A stretch of 64,000 nucleotides of DNA from Byssothecium circinans (lineage: Eukaryota; Ascomycota; Dothideomycetes; Pleosporales; Massarinaceae), in contig ML977007.1 in assembly GCA_010015675.1 (NCBI GenBank), positions 462,016-526,015 of the forward strand, read 5' to 3'. Positions 44,161-57,000 of this stretch are shown here, one piece after another. The notes under the pieces are model-generated. The model had not been told where the DNA came from. It did no database searches and worked only from the letters and a program-made list of their open reading frames with translations. How positions within the stretch are numbered: position 1 is the stretch's first letter; every line of letters starts with the position of its first letter. Made by a program: the position numbers and the translations under genes.

Positions 44161-47100
44161 TTTTAAACACCCTTAGAAGGATGTCTAAGACACACGATAC
44201 CTAATCCTATAGCAACGCTAGCAAGGTCACTAAGCTAGACCTCTACCATAGAGATCGCGTCAAGCTTAAGGGATAGCTCCTATAAATTGACTTATACTTT
44301 AAGTTCGCAGCTAACACTATTAATAACGTGGATAAAGCCTCCTTTATTACGACCTACATGCGTAGCAACGCTAAATGATAGATTAACCCTTATCTCGCTA
44401 AATACCTAGATGACGATAATGATAATAATAAAGTTATAATACTCTTTAAAGATTACGCCTAGTTTAAGACCCATCTCTAATAAGTCTTTAGAGTATTAAA
44501 TGAAGAATCCGTTATAGGAAGAAAAGTGTAGCACCTTAGGTAACAACGCTTAGCCGCTAAATACGCTGTGGAGTTTCAACACTACGCAATTTAGACAGGC
44601 TAGGAAGATAAGGCACTTATAACTATGTATAGATAAGGCCTTAAGGATACTATTAAAATAGAGCTTATATAATTAGGAGCATCTATCACTACCTTAGAGG
44701 AACTATACTAGGAATCTATTAGAATTAACGGATAACTATATAAGTTAACCTCTAAGCTACATGATAAATAAAGCGGACTAAGCGTAGGTAAGACTAAAAG
44801 TATCTACACTAAACCTAGGTACTTCCCTACTATAAAACCTTAGAAATAATACTTAGATCCCTATAGGTTGCAACTAATATAGCTTAATAACGTTAAAAAA
44901 GGGAAAGGAAAGGGCTACCACCACGAGAAAGAAGCTAGGACGTGCTACTCATGCGGAAAAATAGGCCACATCGCCAGGAACTATCACGCGAAGCTAGGAA
45001 GAGCTAAGCATATAGTCTAATGACAGTTAAATATAATTATAGCATCTCATGCTCTAGGATGTCTCCCTAATGTTAAAGAAGATGACGAATGGGAAGTAAT
45101 AGATTTAGGCGAAGAAAGAGGAGAAGCTGTTAGACAGAAGATATAAGAGTTATCTATTAGAAAAAGGGTTAGTAAAGCAGCCAATTAGATATAGCATAAT
45201 AAGGAAGTAGATACTATAGATGATGAAGTCTAGGACTTCCTTAATAACCCTAACTAACCCCTTAACGCGAGAGAATAATAACTTTAAGACTACTTACTTA
45301 GTAAATAAGCTAAGGATAATAAAGGACTATTATAGGCTAATAGAGCTCTTTAAATTATTAGTAGAAAAGAAAAGTACCTTAGGAAAGAGAACTAGGACCC
45401 CTATGACTCTAAATTACACCATACTAAAATCGCGTAAGGAAACTATCTACAATGGACGGATAAAGACCTAATATAGTATAATAGTAAAGTTACATTAAAT
45501 GATGATGAACTAATAGATTAAGGACGTTTAGGATATAACAACTAAAACCTAAAACCTAGCGTAGGACTTAATAATAAGTGCCTATACAAAGATCTAAACC
45601 CTAGGCCTAGGAAGCAACGGAAGCTAAGGTACTAGCAGGAGAAAGCCTATAAAAAGCAAGCCATCTAAGTGGACTAAGAGCTCATAGAAGGAAGCATCTA
45701 ATAAGTAATATAGTAGGATAGAATAACTAGAGAATTGCGGTATGACATAGACTATTAAAATAGAAATCACGGAAAACTTAGCTTTACCTAGTGCAATAAT
45801 GATGGTTATCTTACTTACTATAATATAAAAGTAAAAGTGAACTATTTTCTAACCATTAAGAAAGACTGTAAGTTCAAATGGTATAACTGCTATAATGATA
45901 AGTACCTAACACACTTGTATGATAAATGAGCATGACTATGGTTTCTAGGCAAGGAAGATCCTATAGAATTAATGAAAATAAATATGGTTGTTAACAACAT
46001 CTACACATAGAGTAAATAGTAAACATACCTACACACTAGGTATAAGAGGCACGCTAAAGAAAAGGAAAAGAATAGATTTAGAGCATCTTTTTTAGACCCT
46101 CACCTAACACTACTAAAGGGCTGCATACCCTAGGAACAGCAGGCGAACGTCTAATCAAGATCCTGATCTGTCTTAGTAGAAGAAGGATGAAGGCATTAGT
46201 AGATTTAGGATTATAAGCAAACTACATCTTAAAGATAGTAGTAATCTTAGCAGGACTAAGGCCTACACTAAAATAACACCCCTATCCACTACTTATAGCA
46301 AATGGATAAGCAATGCCGGAGCAACTAGAGGTATAGCAAGAAATTATCTTAGTACTCATGAAAATCCACTACTATAGCGAATAGATCACCCTAGACTGTT
46401 TTAAGATAGCTACTTCCGACATTATATTAGGAATCCCTTAGCTAAAGAAGCATAACCTAGTAATTAACTAGAAGAACGACATGATATCATTAGTGAACTG
46501 CGCCTGCCAGCGTACTTTAAAGCCTACGCATTAGCAGCAATTAATAGTAGATAAGAAGGCAATTAATAGCATTACTTTAATAAAGATGTATTTAGCAAGA
46601 ATAGTTAGCTCTATAGACGCTATTTAGTTAGTAAGTTAATAAGTAAGAGTAAAGGAGAAGAAGGCACCTCTAGAGATCCCTAAGGAGTATAGAGAATAGG
46701 AGTACCTCTTTTAGGAAGACGTAGGCGCTACGGCGCTACCTAAGTATTAACCCTAGGACTATGAGATCACGCTATAGGAAGGAAAGCAACTAACTTTTAG
46801 ACTAATCTATTAACTATTAGAAAAAGAGCTAAAGGCTCTATAAGACTATATTAATAAAAGTATAGTAAAAGGCTATATTAGAGAGTTAAAGTTACTAGCA
46901 GGATACCTAGTCCTCTTCACCCTAAAGAAGGATAGATTACTATGACCATGTATGGACTTTTAGAAGTTAAATGAAATCATAGTTAAGAATTATTACCTAT
47001 TACCTAACATTAGAGAATTATAGGATTGACTGGCGCGCGCAAAGATATTTACGGCCCTTAACCTATGAGACGGATATTACCTAATCCACATAAAGGAAGG

Positions 47101-49519
47101 TGATGAATAGAAGATAGCATTTAGGACATAGTATAGACACTATAAATACACTATAATGCCCTTTAGTCTTACTAACGCCCTAGTAACTTTCTAAGCGTTA
47201 ATTAATAATGTATTATGAACACACTTAGATATTTTCATAATTACATACTTAGATGACATACTCATCTATTTAGAAAACGTTAAAGAACATATAGGACATG
47301 TTAAGTAAGTACTTTCGTGCTTAGATGCCGCAAACCTGCGCCTTAAGCTAGAAAAGTGCAAATTCTACAAGGAAGAACTTAACTTCCTAGGATTTATAGT
47401 CAATACCACAGGAGTCAAGATAAGCCTAAAGAAAATATAAGTGGTATGAGACTAGCTAATACTAACAATAGTTAAAGGAGTGTAGGAATTTCTTAGATTC
47501 TACAACTTTAATAGGAGGTTTATTAAAGAATACGCCTTAATAACCTTACCCCTAGTAGGACTTACTAGGAAAGACGTACTCTTTAGATAGTTAGAAGAAT
47601 AGGAAAAAGCATTTAGAACTCTAAAAGAAAAATGCATGAGCCCACCAGTATTAGTGGTATTCAAGAGTAGAGAACTAATAAGGATTAAAATAGACGCATC
47701 TAACCTTACACTTAGAGTAGTAGCTAGCTAGATAAGAAATAGCTAATAGTACCCTATTACCTACTACTTAAGGAAGTTCTTAGGACTAGAAGAACGGTAT
47801 GACGTGCATAATAAAGAGCTGATAGCTATTATAGATTCATTAAAGCACTAGAGAGTGTACGTGGAGAGCTGCTCTAAACTTACTATCTTTACTAACTATA
47901 AGAACCTACTCTACTTTACGACAACTAAATAACTTAATAGAAGACAAGTTAGATAGTCTAAGTTACTTAGATAATACAAGTTTAAGATTATGTACACACT
48001 AGGCAAGGACAATGGACGAGCTGATGCCCTCAGCTAATAAAGTAATATCGCAGGAATAAAGGAAACTATTAAAGCACTAATACTACGAGCTAATAAGGAT
48101 GGATCCTTAGGACCGGCTTAACAACTAAACGGCATCCTGCGAATCAGCAATGAAGTACTAGAGGAACTATAGGAAGAAATCATATAATAACACTATGATA
48201 ATCCTATATACAGACACCCTAGCATTTGAAGGACTATTAAACTAATTTAGAGAAATTATAAGTTTAAAGGCATAAAAGAAAAGGTTACACGCTTTATTAG
48301 TAAATGTGCAAACTGTTAGAAAAACAAACATAGCACGCACGCATCCTATAGAGAAATGTAACCTATTAAGCTACTAAAGACACTATAGGAAGATATCTCT
48401 ATAGACTTTGTAATAGGTCTACCTATGTTAAAAGACCTTATAACTGGAATAACCTATAACGCCATCTTAGTAATTATTAATAGATTCATAAAATACGCGG
48501 AAATAATACTATTCAGAAATAAATACAACGCGGAACAACTTAGATACGTGATCTTGGATTAACTTATTAGATACTATGGCATGCCTAAGTTAATTATTAG
48601 TGATAGAGATAAGCTCTTCACATTAAACTACTAGAAAACGCTGATAGCTGTAATTAGAATAAGACGCAAGCTATCTACAGCATATTATCTATAAATGGAT
48701 AGACAGATAGAAAGAACGAATCATATAATAAAGACATATCTATGAATTTATAGCAATACCTAGCAGAATAATTAGGTTTCCCTTTTACCTATAGCTTAAC
48801 TGGCGTATAATAATAAGATATTAGAATCTATAGGATAAACGCCATTCTATGCAAACTATAAGAAGTACCTAAATCTCTTTAAACGTACACTACTAGGAGG
48901 CAAGGCAGCGGCAGCTTTAATAATAATAGAGGACTTGAAGAACGTACACCAACGGTTATAGGTTAGCCTTAAAATAGTATAACGTAAAAGTATTTTATAT
49001 GCAAACACGAAACAAAAAATAGCACCTTAGCTAGAAAGGGGGGATAGAGTATACCTACTTACAAAGAATCTTCGCACAAAATGACTAAGCAAGGGACTGG
49101 ATAACGTTAAAGTTAAACTATTTTTAATATAAGCTAGGACGAGCCCTATTAACTACTAACTCTAGTTGCCTAAAGAAGCTAAGATACATCTAGTATTCTA
49201 CATCTCTAGATTAGAACTAGTAGACCCTAAGACGCTATTATAAAAAATATTCTATTACAAAACTAAAGAAGATGATAAGTTTAAAGTTAAAAGAATAGTG
49301 AACCACTAAAGAATAAAGGATGGCTAAGAATACCTAGTTAAATAGAAAGGTTATCCTAAGAATAAGAATACGTGGGAACTAGTAATGAACCTTATAAACT
49401 ACTAATAATTGCTTACTAGTTATCATTAACATTAACGTCCTAGAAATTAGTAGGGAGATTTTTAAAAGCACCCTAGGTTTAAGGACCTAATGAAGGACTA
49501 ATAGAAACCTTAATAGAAG

Positions 49520-49985
49520 ACTTAAGAACTTTACCTATTTTTATCTTATTAATCTCTCACTCCTCTATAGTGATCGCTTCTTCTACGTAATAATCTAGAA
49601 GATCTATCTGCAAACGCAATCTCTCTTTATAAGCGCGTGCGATACGCAGCTCCTCTAACGCCTTCTTATGGGCCTTCATCGCAACGTCTTACGCAGTATG
49701 AGTTTCCTTTAACTTCTTTTGTAGTTCCTCCTTCTACAATAATAACTGCTTAAATTCTAACTCTAACACCTAAACATTGTAGCGCTAGCTATGACGTAGG
49801 CACTTACTATACTTTCTAGAATGAACGTGAACCTTACATACGCGGCTATGCTTCTTATAAGCTAAACATTTCTTAACCATGGTCTCTCTAAAGGATTTAA
49901 TGAATTCGCAGAAGCGATGGCAACGAATGGTACTAGATGGGATAGGTAGTTTAGGCATAGTTAATAAGCAGGCAGCTAACGACAT
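49520..49985 (-). pseudogene. Antisense ORF at the 3' end of gypsy element 1
   Basis: Between the chromodomain and the 3' LTR, on the strand opposite to pol. From an ATG at 49958 (M-P-K-L-P-I-P) about 60 residues are open, with five cysteines (C-H-R-F-C, K-K-C-L-A-Y, V-C-K-V, K-C-L) up to a TAG near 49788. The same frame then continues with few stops through a Lys/Glu-rich stretch (A-H-K-K-A-L-E-E-L, Y-K-E-R-L-R-L-Q-I-D-L-L-D-Y-Y) that should form a coiled coil. The stops fit single transitions. A counterpart sits at the same place in gypsy element 2. Cys-rich plus coiled-coil proteins of this kind are common in fungal genomes near retroelements (recalled, not checked). Confidence 0.55.
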
Positions 49986-50072
49986 TTATAACGCGAGGGG
50001 AAGCTTAGTTATAAACTAAACCTAACAGTAGTTACCTAACTTAAGGATAAGTTATAGAGGAAGGGGGGATAG

Positions 50073-50560
50073 TATTACAACCTATCTTACATTACATCTA
50101 TAGTAGCTTATAGTGAACCACAGTAATAGTCCTTATAGCGGTGTTAGCTAAGTAAGGCAAGGTCACGTGACCTGCTTAGTAATTAGTGAACCTTAGTAGT
50201 ACTAATTATAGTGAGCACTCTGTAGTAATTAGTAGTAATTAGTATTACCTAGCAACTAAGCACTACTAAGCACTCTAGTATATAGATGAGCTTAATTCCT
50301 ACCTTTATAGAATTGTGTTTAACCTTTTACTTAGGATTATAATCTATTTAGTATCTTATACTCTATGATTACAAGCTTACCTAAGTTTACTAAGTGTACG
50401 TCCTTTAGATGAATATTACCACGTACTATTAGAGTACTACCGTGTGTCGTGAATTGATATCCCTTCCAGAGAACCAACTAAGCTCCAGAACCTCAAGCGC
50501 TCTTGTCACCTAAAAGCTCTTCGAGCCATCTCTAGTAACAAGCCCCCCTGGACCTTAACA
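50073..50560 (+). repeat. 3' LTR of gypsy element 1
   Basis: 488 bp, starts tattacaacc (from tgttacgacc by G-to-A) and ends gaccttaaca. Confidence 0.92.
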
Positions 50561-50629
50561 TATAGTAGTTATTAGTAAGAGAAGAAATCTTAGGTAAAAC
50601 CTACCTTTACCTATAGATTAATAGCTAAA

Positions 50630-50829
50630 NNNNNNNNNNNNNNNNNNNNNNNNNNNNNNNNNNNNNNNNNNNNNNNNNNNNNNNNNNNNNNNNNNNNNNN
50701 NNNNNNNNNNNNNNNNNNNNNNNNNNNNNNNNNNNNNNNNNNNNNNNNNNNNNNNNNNNNNNNNNNNNNNNNNNNNNNNNNNNNNNNNNNNNNNNNNNNN
50801 NNNNNNNNNNNNNNNNNNNNNNNNNNNNN
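50630..50829. other. Assembly gap (200 N) inside element A
   Basis: A round 200-base N run, probably a placeholder. The corresponding part of element B (about 61797-62098) is about 300 bases. Confidence 1.
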
Positions 50830-51641
50830 CCTTATAATATAGCTTATATAAGCTATTTTCTTATAGCTAACTATTTATATTACTACTATATATATATATA
50901 AAGTTTATTAAAAGAAAAGAAGTAAGAATATCTAGCTAAATAAAATATTTAATTATATATTTCTAATTTTAGGAATTTCTACCCTCTCTACGCTAATTCT
51001 CTAATAGGTCTAGGCTGCACGCTAAAATTTTAGTGCTAATAGGTGTATTATATATATATAAAGCAGCTCTAAAGTTATTATAACTTATTTAGCTAGTTTA
51101 GTAGGTATTTATACGCTATATACTAAAAGTAGCCTAGTATTCTCTATACCTATATAGCTTACTAAGCCATTAGAAATACTAGAATATTTTTTTATAATCC
51201 TTTTTATCTATATTATATATATCTGTATTTAAAATTTCAGCTTAATAGCTCTAGTATTTAAATTGTTGTTAAAGGTTGAATCTTTGATTTTCCGCCAAGC
51301 AAATTTTGGCGCGCTCGGTGGAGTGGCGCGCTCGGTAGTGGAATACGTTAATCTATATTAGTAGTAGACCTATATACTTAAGGAATATCTTTTTATTAGT
51401 AAAGTATAATAGTGTATTTTAAAGGTCTTATAGGTATAGACTATAGTGTATGTATACTTAACTATAGGTATAAACTTATAGCGCTTATAACTATAGGGCT
51501 TACTAGAGCGTAAGTAACAACTTAGTAGGTAGTAGAGTTATAATAGGTTCTTACTATAGTATAAAAGATAGCTTAGTAAAAGGTACTAATAAAGATAGTC
51601 TAAGAATATATATTAGAACTATTAAAAGGTTAAGACCCTTT

Positions 51642-52121
51642 TGTTACAAATAGAAAGGATACAAGGTATCTAGAGCTAAACAAGGTAGCGCAAGAGGTAT
51701 TAAGCCTAGGGGATAGTGACATAATAACGCGTAGGGCAAGTTTACGTTAGCAGGTCACGTGACGTGCTTAGTATGCTACGTGCTAAGAGGACGTAGTAGA
51801 CGTAGCACTTAGTACTTAGCCTACTACGCCTGCTAAGGATGTAGCAGACGTAGCAAGGATATAGTAAAGAAATAGGATAAGTAGTATAAAGACTAGATAG
51901 GTTTTCTTTATCTTTTAGATTCTAATTCTTTATAGTTAACTCTCTTTAGTTTATCTCTTACCTAGATTAATACTTAGTTATTCTATAGTTTATTATAGAA
52001 TTAGTTACTTCGCACGTTTAACTCTTGAACTACTAAAGCCTACTACTTAACGTATATACTATACACCTACTAACCTTCCTTTACACGGACTAGGATTTGG
52101 CAAGTATATCCCTTAGTAATA
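51642..52121 (+). repeat. Solo LTR of the gypsy element 2 family
   Basis: 480 bp, starts tgttacaaatag and ends gtaata. It matches (inverted) the LTRs at 52987-53466 and 60170-60639. Flanked by a perfect 5-bp duplication ccttt (51637-51641 and 52122-52126), so it is a complete insertion reduced to one LTR by recombination. Confidence 0.92.
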
Positions 52122-52986
52122 CCTTTATCTAATCCTTATGCTTTTAATAGGTAAGTAACTTAGTAAACTTATTAGTAGGTTATACTTTTATTTCTACATA
52201 TATAGGATAGATTATGCTGTCTTAAGTAGCTTAATAGAGCTAGTAATAATAGATATTAACATAGCGCAAGATTATTTTAAGCTATAGTACCTCTTTAGTA
52301 AGAAGGCTAATAGTTTATTAGTTATTACAAAGTAAAGTTTAGTTATATTAAAACTATAGACTAAGGTTATATAGTAGGCGCTACTACTATATTAGCTATA
52401 TAGCTCTAGTAGATATAGTAATATGCTTAGCTTTAGTAGTAGACTTTATAATATACTATTAAAGAGTTAAGTTCTAGTCTATAAGTCTACTAAAGAATAT
52501 AAAGACCTAGCATTAAGTAGAGTAGCAAGTCTCCTTATAGTTAGTGTATAAAGCGTTTATAGCTAAAAAGAAAATAACTTCTTTCTAATCTTTAATATAG
52601 TTAATTATAGTGTTATTATTAGCTAAGTAGTAAATACTTAGGTCCTATATATAAAATAAATAAGCTAAGTATTAGTAAGCTATAGCTATATGTTTATTTA
52701 ATAGGTTAGTAAAGAACTTAGCTAGCTTTAAGTAAGCTTTAGAGACGTCTAGGCGCATTATACTTATAGTATAGCCTATTAAACTAACTACTTATATATA
52801 GCGTTTAGCGTTTAATAGATTCTTAGTGCCTAAGGATAGAATTGGGGCTTCTAATAGTAGTAGTATAAGAGAACACCTATTCTATAGCTTAGGTATGTAG
52901 TATTTATAGTAGATAGTATTAATATAGCCCTTTTATAAGAGCTAAAGGTTACTATCTATATAGTTTTAGCAGATAGTAACGCTATA

Positions 52987-53466
52987 TATTACCAAGGGGT
53001 ATACTTGCTAAATCGTAGTCCATGTAAAGGGAGGTTAGTAGGTGTATAGTATATACGTTAGGTAGTAGGCTTTAGTAGTTTAAGGGTTAAACGTGCGAAG
53101 TAACTAATTCTATAATAAACTATATAATAACTAAGTATTAATCTAGGTAAAAGATAAACTAAAGAAAGTTAACTATAAAGAATTAGAATCTAAAAGATAA
53201 AGGAAACCTATCTAGTCTTTATACTACTTATCCTATTCCTTCGCTATGTTCTTGCTATGTCTGCTACGTCCTTAGTGGGCGTAGTAGGCTAAGCACTAAG
53301 TACTACGTCTATTACGTCCTTTTAGCACGTAGTATACTAAGCACGTTACGTAACCTACTAACGTAAACTTACCTCGCGTGTTATTATGTTGCTATCCCCT
53401 AGGCTTAATACTTCTTGCGCTGCCTTGTCTAGCTCTAGATACTCTATATCCTTTTTATTTATAACA
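52987..53466 (-). repeat. 3' LTR of gypsy element 2
   Basis: 480 bp; on the minus strand it starts tgttataaataaaaagg and ends gtaata. Confidence 0.9.
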
Positions 53467-53617
53467 TTATCCCTCTCTTTAGGATTATCATCTTAATATC
53501 CTAAGAGACTTAGCTACTATGCCGCATCTAGCTATAGCTAGTATATAAAGCGGGCGTCTTCCTTATTAACTATAAGATTGTACCCTTTATGGATGTTTTA
53601 GGACTTCCTGCTTAACT

Positions 53618-54075
53618 ATGCCTAAGGTTTCTTTAACTAATTATAAGTAATTTTATATCACCTAGATTTGTGCTATAGACTACGTCGTAGCGAAACCATG
53701 TTATTACTATTATAAAAAGAGTCTTTATTATCTTTTATTATTAGAGGGTAACTGCGCTAAGTGCATTTTAGCTAGGGCGAAGTGTTTACTCTTTCCTTCT
53801 AAGGAAGAGTTCACTGCCCTTACTTAAAAGCATTAATAGCTTCGTTGTGAGCTTTAGGAGGTTAAGTAACGTAAGGTTACGCTTAACTATTAAAAGTTAG
53901 ATCTAGAAGATTAATTAGACTTAACTACTAATAAAAAGTAGAAGTTATTCATGGATAAGAAGGTGTCTATTACTAAGCTAGAGGCTCTTAAAAAGAAGAT
54001 AGGTATCTAGAAGAGCTCTACTAGAGAATCTTATATGGATACTACTAAAGTTCCTTTGCCGCCGCAATCTAGACT
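53618..54075 (+). pseudogene. Antisense ORF at the 3' end of gypsy element 2
   Basis: Plus-strand text, opposite to pol, between chromodomain and 3' LTR. It starts at an ATG in the context cttaactatgcctaa, nearly the same as in element 1, and reads M-P-K-V-S-L. A Cys-containing block follows (A-K-P-C-Y-Y-Y-Y-K-K, G-N-C-A-K-C-I-L-A-R-A-K-C), then a Lys/Glu/Leu-rich block (I-T-K-L-E-A-L-K-K-K-I-G-I). About a dozen TAG/TAA stops interrupt it. Confidence 0.5.
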
Positions 54076-57000
54076 ACTAACTAACCTAGGCTAGTTATAA
54101 GCTAACTTCCTTTTTAATCCTTCTTTTAATCCTTCCTTATTTTTTAATTTCTCTGCTTTCCTAGTAAACATGGATTCACTGCCTTTAGATACTATTAGTA
54201 ATATCCCTTTACTAAATTCTTATAGCCTGTAAGATTCCGTATTAGTTCCTAGGTATTCTAACTATCTAGCTAGTCTTTTTATTTAACTAAGTATTTCTAC
54301 TAACGCTTAAATTTCTATAGGTCTTTAATCTCTTTAACCTTGTAGTCTTTATCTTAAAGCTTAATTCATGTTTTAATTTTAGCGTCCAAGGGTGCTAGTT
54401 CCAGGAGTGATTTATAAAAAATAGAGTATATACGCATGCTTTTAGGAAGATCTAGTCTAAACGTTACTAGTCCTTTAACCTTTAAGATCTAAAATAGTCT
54501 TATCTAGAGGTTATCTAATTTACCGCATAGCTATTTAGTTTTTAGATTTTTTTATAATAGGAAAACTTTATCCCCTTCTTTAAGGGTTAGTCCTTTAAGC
54601 CTTTTCTTATTTGCTAATTTAGCTGTTGTAAGGTTCCTTTAAGTAATTTATCTACTTAATTTATTATATAGTTCGTGAAGTAGTCGTGCCTTATTATTAG
54701 CTCTAGCTAAAAGACTTTTAACATCATTAGGATTTTAATAAGCAATTAGCTTATATCCATAATTCGCGTAATACGGTAAGTATCCTATTGTTAAAGATCT
54801 CATGCTATTATAGGCTAATTGCGCTATTAGTAGGAGTTTAACCTAGTTATCCTATAGCTTATTAGCGTACATCCTTAGATACTGTTCTAGTATCTAGTTT
54901 ATTCATTTCATCTAACTATCCATCTATAGATAAAAGCTAGTTAAAAGTCTCTTATTAACTCTAAGCTTTGCTAGAAACGTGCTTTAATACTTAAAGGTAA
55001 ATAACGTTCTATAATTAGTAATAAACTGTTCTAGCATACTATGTTAACTAACGAGTGCCTTAGTTACTTTATAAGCTATTTCCTTAGCTATAACCGTTTC
55101 TTCTGTTAGTACGAATATTAATAATTTAGTTAATTAGTTAATAATTACTAATATTAAGTTACATAGCCGTGCTAATCTAGGTTCTAACAATTTTAGGAGC
55201 TTTATAATAAAGTCTATCATAACGCTAGTCTATAGGCGTGCAGGTAGTTCTAGTAATTAGAGTAATCTATAGGGCTTATGTCTCTTAGGCTTATTCTTAG
55301 AATATGCTAAATAGTCGCCTATCACGTTCTAAACTACTTTTCATACATTAGGTATTAGGTATTTATTTAAAATCTATTAAACTATTTTATTAATCCCTAG
55401 GTATCTATATTCCTTAGACTTATGTAGCTTCTATATTAAGGTTAGTACGTAAGCTTTATGTAGAATAATCTATTAGTCTTTATCCTAAAGCAGTCTTACT
55501 CTAAGGTGCTTAGCTAAGTTGTATTCTATCTTTTATTCTAGAGTTAATTAACTATAGTCTATAAAGTTGTGTACTTCTAGTCCCTAGTAATTAATCTTAG
55601 CTATTTTAGTTAATTAGGATTTACTAGGCCCTTAGGTAACCTTTTTAAGCTTTTTATCCTATAGTTGCGCGACTTTAGCTACCTTAGCTAGTTGCTTAAC
55701 TAAAGTCCCTTAGACTAATTATGGTTAGTTATAGACTAATTATCTATCTCTTTTTATAACACTGCATTATGCGTAATAGGTTAATTTGTCTCCTAAAGGT
55801 TAGATCTTTAGCTAAGAGTGTCCACCGCTCCGTTTAGTAATTCTAGGTGATAGTATACTTTAAACTCATAATCTACCATTATCTTAGCCTATCTAACCTA
55901 TCATTGGTTAAGTTTTTTAGTTATTATAAAACTTATTAAGTTCTAGTAATCTAAATATACTTTTACCTAGTATTTAGCGCTTACTAACTAAGCTTACTAT
56001 TATTTAAAGGAGTCTACTATCGCTAGTAGTTCCTTATCATAAACGTTATAGTTAAGTTCTACCTTTAAAAACTTCTAAGAGTAGTAGAATACTAGTCTCT
56101 ACTTCCTATCTTTACTTTACTATAAAAGGATTACTCCTAAGGTGTAGTCTAATACATCTATCTCTACTTATAGTAGCTATTCTAGGTCGTGCATCTATAG
56201 TATAAAGGCTAATAAGAATAATTCTTTTAGTTTTTTAAAAGCCTTCTATTATTCTTATTCCTATTAGAATCCCTTTTCCTTCTTAGTAATTTCCGAAAGA
56301 GGTGCTGTAGTTTTTAAATATCCTATAATAAACTTTTAGTAGAAGTTGGCAAATCCTAAGAAAGATTATACGTTTTTTACTATTTTAGGTTTTAGCTATT
56401 TTTTTATAGTTTTAACTTTCTTTAGGTTTATAGTAATGCCGTCTCGTGAAATAATAAATCCTAAGTAGTCTATCTCTATAACGTAGAATTCGTATTTCTT
56501 AGGCTATAAGAGTAATTAATACTCTCTAAGCTTCTTAAGCACTTTCTTAACATGTTTAATATAATCCTTAAGTATCCTTAAGGTATACACTAGTATATTA
56601 TCTAAGTACGTAGTTATAAAAACGTCTAAGTATTTATAAAGTACTCTATTAATAAGCACCTAAAACGTCACGGGCGCGTTTATTAATTTAAAGAGTATAA
56701 CTGTGTATTTATATAAACTATACTAGGTCTTAAAAGCTATTAGCCATTTATAGCCTTTAGCTATTTATATTTAATGGAATCTATCTCATACATTAAATTT
56801 TATAATTTACTTAACTCTTTAGAGGTAGTCTATAAGTTCCTAGATTAAAGGAAGGGGGTAATAGTTTTTTTTTATAACATAGTTAAGCTGTCTAAAGTCT
56901 ACATAGAGTCGCAGCTTTCTATTCTTTTTAAAAATAAAGAAAATTAGTAAAGCCATTAAGCTTACACTCTCTTATATATATCCTTATTTTACATTTTTTT

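Larger units (their letters stand above)
43673..50560 (+). mobile_element. Ty3/gypsy chromodomain LTR retrotransposon 1, RIP-damaged
   Basis: LTRs at 43673-44160 and 50073-50560, each 488 bp, running tg(or ta)..ca. The 5-bp target duplication is tatag (43668-43672 and 50561-50565). A polypurine tract gaggaagggggga precedes the 3' LTR. Remnants in order on the plus strand are: a Gag zinc knuckle (44939-44992, last Cys changed), a protease-like V-D-L-G near 46195, RT with Y-L-D-D-I-L-I-Y at 47246-47269, RNase H about 47650-48050, an integrase zinc finger about 48200-48350 (ending C-A-N-C), the integrase core about 48380-48760, and a chromodomain (Y-L-V-K-x-K-G-Y-P) about 49320-49400. Dozens of TAG/TAA stops destroy every frame. 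It sits inside element A, whose intact counterpart of the insertion site is visible in element B near 61733. Confidence 0.93.
43487..51348. mobile_element. TIR element A (MITE-like), split by a gypsy insertion
   Basis: Ends acgtattc... at 43487 and ...gaatacgt at 51348, each flanked by TA (43485-43486 and 51349-51350). Each TIR carries two tandem 17-bp units: caccaccgagcgcgcca at 43495-43511 and a one-base variant at 43512-43528, mirrored at 51324-51340 and 51307-51323 with a few changes. The interior is AT-rich and non-coding. It matches element B (61547-62616) on both sides of the gypsy insertion: 43535-43672 matches 61595-61733, and 50566-51300 matches B's remainder, apart from the N gap. 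Without the insertion it would be just under 1 kb, with 200 N. Confidence 0.85.
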
